DNA from: Xanthocytophaga flava
GTDB taxonomy: Bacteria; Bacteroidota; Bacteroidia; Cytophagales; 172606-1
Direction: 5' to 3'
Length of the DNA stretch: 64,000 nt
NCBI RefSeq assembly: GCF_030068545.1
Contig: NZ_JASJOR010000009.1
Span: 1-64,000, forward strand
The notes under the pieces were generated by a model. That model saw only the letters and a program-made list of their open reading frames with translations. It was not told the DNA's origin and did no database searches. The translations under genes were made by a program, and so were the position numbers. Positions 9,041 to 16,322 of this stretch are shown piece by piece. Position 1 is the first letter of the stretch; each line of letters starts with the position of its first letter.

Positions 9041-9068
9041 TTGAACTGTGGGCTTGCCTCTACCTTTG
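9041..9068 (+). promoter_or_regulatory. Bacteroidota-type promoter for the PEBP gene
   Basis: TTG (9041-9043) is separated by 17 bases from TACCTTTG (9061-9068), which fits the Bacteroidota -33/-7 pattern (TTG, spacer, TAnnTTTG). Transcription would begin about 20 bases before the ATG at 9094. Confidence 0.6.
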
Positions 9069-9093
9069 CATACACATTAAAACGCAAAGAAAA

Positions 9094-9597
9094 ATGGAAA
9101 CACAAGCAACAGTAACACAAACATTCACTTTGAGGAGCAAGGAGGTAGGAGGTCAGTTTACCCAAAAACAGTTTGGTAATGGACCCGGTTGTTCAGGTGA
9201 AAATATCTCACCTGAATTGCATTGGGAAAATGCCCCATCCGAAACAAAAGCATTTGCCGTAACCATGCACGATGTTGACGCCCCAACAGGAAGCGGACTG
9301 TGGCATTGGGTCGTATATAACATTCCACCTTCCATCACATCCCTTGCCAGTGATGCCGGTAGCCTATCCGAAAACAACTTACCCGAAGGGGCGGTTGGTG
9401 GCTTAAGCGACATCGGAGTAAAAGGCTATTTTGGCCCTTGTCCACCTGCCGGAGAGCTTCACCGCTATATCATTACCGTTCACGCACTTAAAGAGCCTAT
9501 AGCAGCAAATGAGAATGCAAGTGCAGCACTTACAGGATTTATGCTTACTATGAACACACTGGCAAAGGCTTCACTCCTGGTATATGGTCAGGGATAA
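9094..9597 (+). CDS. YbhB/YbcL family PEBP-like protein
   Basis: A 167-residue phosphatidylethanolamine-binding-protein (Raf kinase inhibitor-like) family member. Visible signatures are NISPELHW, DVDAPTGSGLWHWVVYNIP (ligand-pocket residues of the PEBP fold), GYFGPCPPAGELHRYIITVHAL and a C-terminal helix. No signal peptide, so cytoplasmic. Bacterial YbhB proteins have no settled function. The neighbouring AraC gene at 8141 is a plausible regulator. The size matches the family. Confidence 0.9.
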   Translation: METQATVTQTFTLRSKEVGGQFTQKQFGNGPGCSGENISPELHWENAPSETKAFAVTMHDVDAPTGSGLWHWVVYNIPPSITSLASDAGSLSENNLPEGAVGGLSDIGVKGYFGPCPPAGELHRYIITVHALKEPIAANENASAALTGFMLTMNTLAKASLLVYGQG

Positions 9598-9706
9598 CTA
9601 TACCCAATTGAGGGTACTACTTCCCTGCCTCATAGAATGCATTCCTGTGACGCAGGGAATCCTTCCTGAATATCTTTTCAACTAACATGGTATCTCTGTA
9701 TCAAAA

Positions 9707-10237
9707 ATGAACAAAAAATATATTTCAGAATTAACTGACTATACTATCTGGGTAAATAAAATTGCCATTAACTGGTTGAGTCAAATCAATGATGAGCAAT
9801 GGGAGCAACAGATTGTCAGTAGTTTCAGTAGTGTGAAACAAACCGCACTCCATATTGTCAGTGCTCAGAAAGTCTGGATCGACTACTGGAAAAATGTTTC
9901 TGCGCCTGTTTTTTTATCTGTTGGATTTACAGGTACTAAAACTGACCTGATACAAATCTGGGAAGGTGTATCTGCCGACTTGAAAAATCTGATGGATACA
10001 TATCCTGAAGAAAAGTATCTGCAACCTGTCACTTTCAAATGGCCGGGAGGTGGGGAAGGTACAATGGAGTTCTGGCAATCATTGTTGCACATGAGTAACC
10101 ACTCTACCTACCATCGTGGTCAACTGGTGACTCTATTACGCCAGGTAGGCTTTACAACATTTTCTTCAACAGATCTGGCTACATACTATCGTATAGTCCA
10201 CAATGAAGATAGTTTGCGTGTATTTGCGGGTTCCTGA
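9707..10237 (+). CDS. DinB-family protein
   Basis: A 176-residue four-helix-bundle protein of the DinB/YfiT superfamily. The usual three metal-binding histidines are visible as one in KQTALHIVSAQKVW and two in HMSNHSTYHRGQLVTLLRQ. Members bind divalent metal and often act as thiol-dependent transferases, but most are uncharacterised, and the name refers to damage induction in Bacillus rather than to the polymerase. It is a single gene, followed by a strong hairpin at 10282-10340. Confidence 0.88.
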   Translation: MNKKYISELTDYTIWVNKIAINWLSQINDEQWEQQIVSSFSSVKQTALHIVSAQKVWIDYWKNVSAPVFLSVGFTGTKTDLIQIWEGVSADLKNLMDTYPEEKYLQPVTFKWPGGGEGTMEFWQSLLHMSNHSTYHRGQLVTLLRQVGFTTFSSTDLATYYRIVHNEDSLRVFAGS

Positions 10238-10281
10238 TTTTTTACTATAATATACCAGGACGTTTGGGTGATGTGTTTTTA

Positions 10282-10340
10282 ATATATTCCTCTTTGAAAG
10301 ATAGTGAAGTAGTTTTACTATCTTTCAAAGAGGAATATAT
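10282..10340. terminator. long perfect hairpin, 24-bp stem
   Basis: Bases 10282-10305 (containing CCTCTTTGAAAGATAGT) are exactly complementary to 10317-10340, with an 11-base loop. No T-run follows on the plus strand. It lies between the DinB gene and the PD40 gene and may terminate or process the DinB transcript. Confidence 0.6.
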
Positions 10341-10451
10341 AGTTCTGGACAGACTAAGCATTGGATTACATATAAGCACGGATGCGAGTAAGTTAGTTTA
10401 AAGGTGAAATTTGATATTTTTTCCTCCATATAGCCTTGAATCACCAACCGT

Positions 10452-11351
10452 ATGAAATCAATAGTCATCACATTCTTACTTGTGTTGCCATGCCTACTCT
10501 TTGGACAAAGTCTGGAGAAAGAATCTCTGAAGTATCTTGGGCAGCCCAGACCTGGCCTCACTCCAATAAAATTTGCCTCTGATCTGGTGTCGTTGAATAA
10601 TCAATATGAATTTGGTTCTGTATTTTCCAGTAATGGCGAGGAGTTCTATTATGCCGTTGACATGGCTGGAAAAGCTGAGATCAGGTATATGAAACTAAAC
10701 AAGGGGCAGTGGACAAAACCAGTAGTTCTGCTATCTGATAAGGTATTCAGTTACAATGATCCAATGTTGTCTCCAGATGAGAGTAAGTTGTTTTTTATAT
10801 CTGACAGGCCATTGGGTAAATCAGGAGAAAAGAAAGATTATGATATATGGTACATAGAAAAAAAAGGCAGCGGTTGGTCAGATCCTGTTAATGCAGGCCC
10901 TGTAATCAATTCGGATAAGAATGAATATTATATTTCTTTTTCAAATAAGGGAACTATGTACTTTTCATCAAACAGAAAGGGCAAAGACGAACGGGCAGAT
11001 AGCTATAACATCTATACGGCAACTACAAAACGTGGGGAATTTACTCAGCCTGCATCTCTGGGAGACTCGATTAATACACAGCACTATGAGGCGGATGTAT
11101 TTGTGGCAAGTGATGAGTCGTACCTTATATTCAGTGCAAGTCGGCCTGATGGGTATGGTGCAGGCGATCTTTACATAAGTTTCAAAAAAGCAGATGGCAC
11201 ATGGTCTAAAGCAAAGAACATGGGAGACACTATCAATACACCAGGCCATGAGTTATGCCCCTTTGTAAGCAAAGATGGGAAATATTTCCTCTATACCAGT
11301 TGTCAGGATATTTACTGGGTAGATGCCCGGATACTGGATAAACTAAGATAG
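10452..11351 (+). CDS. secreted PD40 (WD40-like) beta-propeller protein
   Basis: A 299-residue protein with an N-terminal signal peptide (MKSIVITFLLVLPCLLFGQS). It is then built of PD40/TolB-like repeats, each with a variant of SPDESKLFFISDRP: DPMLSPDESKLFFISD, YISFSNKGTMYFSSNRKG, DVFVASDESYLIFSASRPDG and PFVSKDGKYFLYTS. Such propellers occur in periplasmic or envelope proteins of Bacteroidota (OmpA-fusion proteins, Xcc-type). No enzymatic domain is present, so a binding or scaffold role is likely. It is a monocistronic gene, followed by a repeat-rich spacer of about 700 bases. Confidence 0.8.
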   Translation: MKSIVITFLLVLPCLLFGQSLEKESLKYLGQPRPGLTPIKFASDLVSLNNQYEFGSVFSSNGEEFYYAVDMAGKAEIRYMKLNKGQWTKPVVLLSDKVFSYNDPMLSPDESKLFFISDRPLGKSGEKKDYDIWYIEKKGSGWSDPVNAGPVINSDKNEYYISFSNKGTMYFSSNRKGKDERADSYNIYTATTKRGEFTQPASLGDSINTQHYEADVFVASDESYLIFSASRPDGYGAGDLYISFKKADGTWSKAKNMGDTINTPGHELCPFVSKDGKYFLYTSCQDIYWVDARILDKLR

Positions 11352-11388
11352 CTAAAGCCTGCAAAAGCCTTTGTCTTCTTTTTCGAAA

Positions 11389-11493
11389 GGATCTCCCTTC
11401 ACTGTCCGCCTAAAGAAACACCTCCTCTCCCTCTCTGTCCTTCTGAAAGGATCTTCCCGCCCTTGTCGGGACAGGCGTGATAAATAGAGTTGC
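11389..11493. repeat. CCTTCTGAAAG-family repeat
   Basis: GAAAGGATCTCCC, GTCCTTCTGAAAGGATCTT and GATAAATAGAGT recur from 4829-4890 in the same order, with an extra unit inserted. It is part of the repeat-dense spacer 11352-12076, which contains no credible gene. Confidence 0.6.
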
Positions 11494-11525
11494 GTTTACT
11501 TTCTGAGAGAAAAGGAATTATTCCC

Positions 11526-11586
11526 CAGGTTGGTGTTATCACCAACCTGAACGGTGGAAAACAGGTCGTTGGTGATAACACCAACA
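11526..11586 (-). repeat. R2 double-hairpin repeat, copy 3 (inverted)
   Basis: CAGGTTGGTG-ttat-CACCAACCTG (11526-11549), then ACGGTGGAAAACAGGT and GTTGGTG-ataa-CACCAAC (11568-11585). This is the reverse complement of the copies at 1157-1217 and 7008-7069, with small changes in the linker. Confidence 0.8.
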
Positions 11587-11630
11587 ACGGGCACACAAAG
11601 TTGATATGACTTGTGCAACTAATTATCTAT

Positions 11631-11875
11631 CTACAAAGAAAGAAGTTACAAAGAGAGCAAATATCACTTCAATCACGGAAGGTGGTGTAGGTGCGCTGGC
11701 AATCTTTTCTCCGCGAGGTTGGCCTTTGGCCTGTGGGCGGGAGGATCGGAGAAAAGTGCCTTTTCTTTACAAACACACCAATCTGGCTCACCAAATTCTC
11801 ATTTGGTGCCCCTTTCTTTGGGCATGCAAAGAAAGTGACATGGCAGGGAGAGTGATATAAGAGACAATAAACCAA
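11631..11875 (+). repeat. R3 structured repeat, copy B
   Basis: Stem 1 is CTTTTCTCCG (11704-11713) with CGGAGAAAAG (11747-11756). Stem 2 is CTTTCTTTG (11812-11820) with CAAAGAAAG (11827-11835) around GGCATG. A further hairpin, CACCAA..TTGGTG, lies between. Compared with copy A, both arms of both stems have changed in a matching way. The same CCGCGAGGTTGGCC core is kept. Apparent reading frames on either strand recur only because the element recurs. Confidence 0.8.
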
Positions 11876-11991
11876 CTCAGGAAAATACAAGAAAAAAGGA
11901 AGAAGCCAGTGGAAGAGAGATGTTCTGGACTATAAGCAAGAGACGAAGAAAAATGCTATAGAATCGTAGCAAATAAAGTACGAAATACTTC

Positions 11992-12030
11992 AAAAAAACA
12001 ACGCCTATACTCTTTTAAAAGTACAGGCGT
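11992..12030 (-). terminator. terminator of the phosphatidylserine decarboxylase gene
   Basis: ACGCCT (12001-12006) and AGGCGT (12025-12030) enclose an A+T-rich self-complementary centre. Read on the minus strand it is followed by TTGTTTTTTT. It starts 47 bases past the decarboxylase stop codon. Confidence 0.7.
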
Positions 12031-12076
12031 ATAAAGTAATAAAGGTATATTTAAATCTATTGCTGAAAACCTTTGT

Positions 12077-12733
12077 TTATTTAGTTAACTCTGCAATTAC
12101 AGTTACACCACCCTTAGTCTTATCTCCAAGATTTACCAGAATCTTTGCATCCAGCGGTAAAAACAAGTCTACTCGTGAACCGAATTTAATAAAACCAAAT
12201 TCCTGTCCCTGAGACACCAGTTGTCCTTCGGCTATATACCAGCGAATGCGTTTAGCCAATGCACCTGCAATCTGGCGGAGGAGAATTTCAGTGCCACTGT
12301 TTGACTTGATAACCAGCGTAGTACGTTCATTTTCCGTACTGGCTTTAGGATGCCACGCTACCAGGTATTTACCTGCATGGTATTTAAAATATTGAACCAT
12401 CCCTTCAATAGGTGTTCTGTTAATATGCACGTTGATCGGTGACATAAAAATAGAAACCTGACGGCGGGGAGTATTGAAATATTCTGTTTCGATAACCTCT
12501 TCAATCACCACAACCTTTCCATCTGCTGGTGCAATCACCTGAAGGTCAGCTTTTGTCAGTAAACGGTAAGGATTCCGAAAGAACTGCAGGATCAACAGAT
12601 AGAACACAACTGAGATCACCAGTACGATCCAGGTCCAGGGCGCAGCAAAGAAATTGAAGAGAATGCCATTCAGAATAAACAGGAATAGCAAAGAGACCAG
12701 CAATAAAATACGTCCTTCTTTATGGATAGTCAT
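12077..12733 (-). CDS. psd: phosphatidylserine decarboxylase (short, PSD-A type)
   Basis: A 218-residue inner-membrane enzyme that decarboxylates phosphatidylserine to phosphatidylethanolamine. Two transmembrane segments (about 8-29 and 32-51) precede the catalytic domain. PADGKVV (69-75) and SPINVHINRTP (98-108) are family motifs. FIKFGSRVDLF (181-191) carries the Gly185-Ser186 self-cleavage site that generates the pyruvoyl group, in the GS form typical of short archaeal/Bacteroidota-type enzymes rather than LGST. Length fits this class. It is convergent with the PD40 region, and a minus-strand terminator follows. Confidence 0.92.
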   Translation of the reverse strand: MTIHKEGRILLLVSLLFLFILNGILFNFFAAPWTWIVLVISVVFYLLILQFFRNPYRLLTKADLQVIAPADGKVVVIEEVIETEYFNTPRRQVSIFMSPINVHINRTPIEGMVQYFKYHAGKYLVAWHPKASTENERTTLVIKSNSGTEILLRQIAGALAKRIRWYIAEGQLVSQGQEFGFIKFGSRVDLFLPLDAKILVNLGDKTKGGVTVIAELTK

Positions 12734-12932
12734 ACAGGTTCAGATTTTTCGGGTTGGTTTAGTTTCTGTTCAGATTATGGAATTGGGTACTTGTAAAGAA
12801 TTTATACTTTCTCATGTATGTGATAATCAGCTGTATATTGCTGATAACAGACAGGTAATTACAGCATGTATACTGCTTTTATTTTATACAAAGAAAGAGT
12901 TTATTCGATAAAAGAACGCCAATCTGGTTTTT

Positions 12933-12960
12933 TTTGAATGCACGAAAATAGCTACTTTTG
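12933..12960 (+). promoter_or_regulatory. Bacteroidota-type promoter upstream of methyltransferase
   Basis: TTTG (12933-12936), 16 bases, then TACTTTTG (12953-12960), which matches the TAnnTTTG -7 element. It lies 45 bases before the ATG at 13006. Confidence 0.5.
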
Positions 12961-13005
12961 GGCAATTGACAATATGTTGGTACAATTTCAGCATACAAAC
13001 CGTTC

Positions 13006-13770
13006 ATGAGTGATCAGAAATTACCCTTACAGGACACTCCTCCACACACAGATTCATGGGGTGATCCACTAGGAGATGCATTAAAAGAGTATCTTTCAAA
13101 CCCTTCTTCTTCCGATACAATTATTGTGCATATTGATATTGCAGAAGAAGAATATCTGCCTGTAGCACACTTTTTCCGAAATGAACAAACCATCTCTGAG
13201 CTCGAAAAGCAAGCCCTTACTGCCTGCCGGGGTCATGTTCTGGACATTGGAGCCGGAGCTGGTAGCCTTTCGCTGATTCTGCAATCCAGGGGCCTGACTA
13301 CTACCGCCATTGATGTTTCAGAAGGGGCTGTCTGGGTTATGAATCAACGAGGCGTTCAGAATGCCCATTGTGTGAATATTCTGGACTTCGGAGACGAAAA
13401 ATATGATACCCTCCTGATGATGATGAATGGACTGGGAGTAGTAGGCACGCTGGATGGATTGGCAAATTTTCTGGAGCAGGCCAAAGATATGCTGAAACCG
13501 GATGGTCAGATACTGCTGGATTCGGCTGACATCCTATATATGTATGAGGATGAAGAGGGAGGGTACTGGATTGATCTGAATGGTGCATATTATGGTGAAG
13601 TCACCTACCAAATGGAATATAACCAAGTAAAAGGAGAGCCTTTTGCCTGGTTGTTTGTAAGCTTTGACGTACTGTCTGAGTATGCAGAAGCAGCAGGGTT
13701 TACCTGTGAATTGTTATTTACAGACGAAAATGACCAGTACCTGGCACGATTAACACAACTGCATTCATAG
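13006..13770 (+). CDS. class I SAM-dependent methyltransferase
   Basis: A 254-residue cytoplasmic protein with a Rossmann methyltransferase fold: motif I VLDIGAGAGSLSLIL, motif II acidic end TTAIDVS, and a motif-IV-like segment YDTLLMMMNGLGVVG, followed by LKPDGQILLDSADI. The first 75 residues are a variable cap. The substrate is not evident; the asparagine and glycine in MMNGLGVVG resemble small-molecule methyltransferases. It stands alone, convergent with the PQQ-propeller gene, three bases apart. Confidence 0.85.
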   Translation: MSDQKLPLQDTPPHTDSWGDPLGDALKEYLSNPSSSDTIIVHIDIAEEEYLPVAHFFRNEQTISELEKQALTACRGHVLDIGAGAGSLSLILQSRGLTTTAIDVSEGAVWVMNQRGVQNAHCVNILDFGDEKYDTLLMMMNGLGVVGTLDGLANFLEQAKDMLKPDGQILLDSADILYMYEDEEGGYWIDLNGAYYGEVTYQMEYNQVKGEPFAWLFVSFDVLSEYAEAAGFTCELLFTDENDQYLARLTQLHS

Positions 13771-13773
13771 TAG

Positions 13774-14877
13774 CTACTGTATATCCCCACTAATACCTGG
13801 GTGAAAGACTTTGTGTTGTTTTGTTACTACAACCGGACTGGAATAAATGGCACCGTTAGTATTGGAAACCCATTTTTTCTGTCCGGTTATCCCATCAATG
13901 GCATATACCTGACCCGAAAGGTCGCCTATATACACTACACCATTGGCAACCACCGGACTCGAAAATAGATAGCTGGTGACAGTGGTAGACCATTTCGCTG
14001 TGCCAGTCACTGCATCCAGCGCGTATAGTGTACTGCCAGCATGAGAGGTGATATACACAATACCCTCCGACACAAATGGACTGGAATAGATAGAGCTATT
14101 GGCCGTAAACTTCCATTTTAGTGTGCCTGTAGCTGTATCAACGGCATACAGGTTTTTGTCGTAACAACCCACATATACTATTCCATTGGCTACTGCAGGA
14201 CTCGAATAGATAAAAGAGCCTGTTGCCATTTTCCATTGTAGCGCACCTGTACTGGCATTAAAGGCGTAAAGTGTATCCTTTCCAGATCCAATGTATACTG
14301 TCCCCTCAACTACTGCCGGACTGGAAAATGAAGCGTTTATAGTAGACACTTTCCATTTCAGATCTCCTGTAGTCTGGTCCAGCGCATATAAAGCACCATC
14401 TTTCGCACCAAAATAGACCATTCCATTTGCTACCACCGGACTGCTTTCAATATCCTTACCTATATTCTTTTTCCAGTTGATGGTGCCACTTACTGCATCC
14501 ATGGCATACATCGTATCACTGCGACTACCCAGGTATACGTTATTATCAACTACTGTTGGGGAGGAGAATATAAATCCATGGGTAGAAGTCTTCCATTGGG
14601 TGGTACCTGTAGTAGAATCCAGTGTATAAAGGTTGCCATCTGAGCTTCCTACATATACCCATCCGTTTGCTATTGTAGCACTGGATTCTACATAGTTTCC
14701 AATCTGAGTTTTCCAATGTAACTTGCCTGTAAGGGCATCAAACGCATATTCATATCCATCATCACTACCAATAAATACAGTTCGGTTTACATCAGGCTCC
14801 GGATCATCCGTTTTGCAACCAGATACAAGTATCCATATAAATAAACAACATTGCAGAGAGAGTAGAGTTAATTTCAT
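13774..14877 (-). CDS. PQQ-like (BamB-type) beta-propeller lipoprotein
   Basis: A 367-residue envelope protein. The N-terminus is a lipoprotein signal with lipobox LVSGC near residue 20. The rest is a run of about eight repeats of roughly 40 residues, each of the form VYxGSxDGxLYALDxxTGxLKWK followed by SSPxVxNG. This is the PQQ/BamB propeller pattern, but no dehydrogenase catalytic residues are visible, so it is probably a structural or binding protein rather than a quinoprotein enzyme. The internal repeats are very alike, suggesting recent amplification. A TACCTTTG -7 element lies only a few bases upstream of the ATG. Confidence 0.88.
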   Translation of the reverse strand: MKLTLLSLQCCLFIWILVSGCKTDDPEPDVNRTVFIGSDDGYEYAFDALTGKLHWKTQIGNYVESSATIANGWVYVGSSDGNLYTLDSTTGTTQWKTSTHGFIFSSPTVVDNNVYLGSRSDTMYAMDAVSGTINWKKNIGKDIESSPVVANGMVYFGAKDGALYALDQTTGDLKWKVSTINASFSSPAVVEGTVYIGSGKDTLYAFNASTGALQWKMATGSFIYSSPAVANGIVYVGCYDKNLYAVDTATGTLKWKFTANSSIYSSPFVSEGIVYITSHAGSTLYALDAVTGTAKWSTTVTSYLFSSPVVANGVVYIGDLSGQVYAIDGITGQKKWVSNTNGAIYSSPVVVTKQHKVFHPGISGDIQ

Positions 14878-14882
14878 GCATA

Positions 14883-14890
14883 CAAAGGTA
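14883..14890 (-). promoter_or_regulatory. -7 element abutting the PQQ-propeller start codon
   Basis: Read on the minus strand, TACCTTTG ends six bases before the ATG at 14877. Transcription from it would begin at or next to the start codon, implying a very short leader or a downstream start. Confidence 0.4.
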
Positions 14891-15026
14891 GAGTAGGTGA
14901 TAGCTACTTATACTGGATGCTGATGTATGCTAAATATACTACCTTATTGGTTGAAAACAGTGTCTGAAAGTGAATGAGATGCTTCGCTTATTTAGCGATT
15001 TTTTTAGACAGCTTACCAAATATTCC

Positions 15027-15074
15027 AAAAAAAACCAGAGTCTGCACTCTTTTAAAAAGTATAGACTCTGGTTT
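15027..15074 (-). terminator. terminator of the DUF4136 lipoprotein gene
   Basis: AAACCAGAGTCT (15032-15043) pairs with AGACTCTGGTTT (15063-15074). On the minus strand a run of eight T follows. The centre (ACTTTTTAAAAGAGT on the minus strand) matches that of the hairpin at 12001-12030, although the stem differs. Confidence 0.8.
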
Positions 15075-15121
15075 CATACTCACAGTGAAACTTTGAAATA
15101 ACTCTTGTTTAGCAAATTTTT

Positions 15122-15724
15122 TTATTTCCTTCGACTCAACGCCTTTTCCTGATCTGACTCTTGAGAAACAGGATATTTTTTGAAAATAGCTATTACTGCT
15201 TTTTCAACCTGTCGGTTTAATGTGCGGGGATTATCTACAGTGCCTGCAATTGACCCTCTCCAGGCCAGTTGATTGGTGCGTGCATCTATGATATCAATAA
15301 TAAGTGTTCCTTCTGTATATGTATAACTTTGTCGGCCAGCATACGAAAAGGGAGATATTCCCCAGGGATAATAACGCCAGCCCCAGCCACCATACATCAT
15401 CGGATAGTAATTATTTCCAGTACTCCGTTTTTTTTCAGTATAGGTATGATACGCAACTTTTACATCCGGATTGAATGTAGTTTGTTGCATCCCGCGATCT
15501 GTAAGTTCCCTGGCAATAGAAGCATGAAGATTCTGTTCAATAATTTCATTCTCAAACAATGGATTCTCACTTCCTTTATTAGTATTATCAACATCTGCAA
15601 ACTGAAATGTACGATATTTACTTAGATCAGCGTCTCTGCTTTGATCTGTAACAACCTGCGACCCTGCACAACCTCCCAGCCAGATCAGTAAACCAAGCAT
15701 AGGAACAATTACTAAGTTTTTCAT
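15122..15724 (-). CDS. DUF4136 lipoprotein
   Basis: A 200-residue lipoprotein with lipobox LGGC at residues 16-19. The mature part matches the DUF4136 pattern: DLSKYRTFQFAD, then NPLFENEIIEQNLHASIARELTDRGM, VAYHTYTEKK, a Tyr/Gly/Trp-rich loop (about 105-125) and GTLIIDIIDARTNQLAWRGSIAGTV, ending in a helix with VEKAVIAIFKKYP. The family is common in Bacteroidota and proteobacterial envelopes; its function is unknown. It is a single gene with a clear downstream terminator. Confidence 0.9.
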   Translation of the reverse strand: MKNLVIVPMLGLLIWLGGCAGSQVVTDQSRDADLSKYRTFQFADVDNTNKGSENPLFENEIIEQNLHASIARELTDRGMQQTTFNPDVKVAYHTYTEKKRSTGNNYYPMMYGGWGWRYYPWGISPFSYAGRQSYTYTEGTLIIDIIDARTNQLAWRGSIAGTVDNPRTLNRQVEKAVIAIFKKYPVSQESDQEKALSRRK

Positions 15725-15917
15725 AAGAGTTCATATTTAAAGCTAAAAATCACATTGTATTTCCTGAAATAGGATAGGGGACACACATACCCAACCCAAC
15801 TACTATAAAGTACAATAAAACTATGCCACGCTTTACCCTGTAGAATAATGAGGATTGTGCTGCGATTGAGCGACTTTATATATACCTATTTTGCTTGTAT
15901 TTATAGTACGTTCACAC

Positions 15918-16170
15918 TAGCTACAAAGAAAGAAGATACAAAGAGAATACCGGTGACTTTAAACGCAAAAGGTCGTACAGGTACGTTGTCAATCTTTTTT
16001 CCGCGAGGTTGGCTCTTGGCCTTGCGGGGGAAGGATCGGGAAAAAGTGCCTTTTCTTTACAAACACACCAATCTGGCTCACCAAATTCTCATTTGGTGCC
16101 CTGTTTTTTGGACAAGCAAAAAAGTGACAAGGCGATAAGAAGAGTGATGTTCTGGGTTTTAAACAAACGA
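15918..16170 (+). repeat. R3 structured repeat, copy C
   Basis: Stem 1 is CTTTTTTCCG (15994-16003) with CGGGAAAAAG (16037-16046), fully paired if one G-U pair is allowed. Stem 2 keeps TTTTTTG (16104-16110) with CAAAAAA (16117-16123) around GACAAG. The middle CACCAA..TTGGTG hairpin is identical to copy B. It lies in a 598-base spacer between two minus-strand genes, with its own terminator-like hairpin at 16196-16233, so any plus-strand transcript would belong to the repeat itself. Confidence 0.8.
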
Positions 16171-16195
16171 AGAAAGAGAGCTTTCTCAAGAATAC

Positions 16196-16233
16196 CCCAA
16201 GCCCACATTTTCAAAAACATAGGCTTGGGTTTT
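16196..16233 (+). terminator. terminator-like hairpin after R3 copy C
   Basis: CCCAAGCC (16196-16203) pairs with GGCTTGGG (16222-16229) and TTTT follows. It is nearly identical to 8067-8104 after copy A. No plus-strand protein gene precedes it. Confidence 0.7.
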
Positions 16234-16322
16234 ATTTACATCCACTATTCAGGATGACTCATGTTCTATACTTACATCCAACGTCTGAAATAATTCAGAG
16301 TATAAAATAAGTGATTGAAGCT

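Noticed and set aside
9621..9661. TTCCCTGC/GCAGGGAA hairpin after the PEBP gene
   Set aside because: Short arms with a long loop and no T-run; too weak to call a terminator.
11606..11890. Frames on both strands over R3 copy B
   Set aside because: Similar peptide (FACPK, APNENLVSQIGVFVKKRHF) recurs in copy C only because the DNA repeat recurs; stem covariation indicates nucleic-acid structure, not protein.
13337..13790. Minus-strand frames inside the methyltransferase gene
   Set aside because: Antisense shadows of the 13006-13770 coding region.
15848..16257. Frames over R3 copy C
   Set aside because: Same reason: the open frames track the repeat and have no start context or domain.
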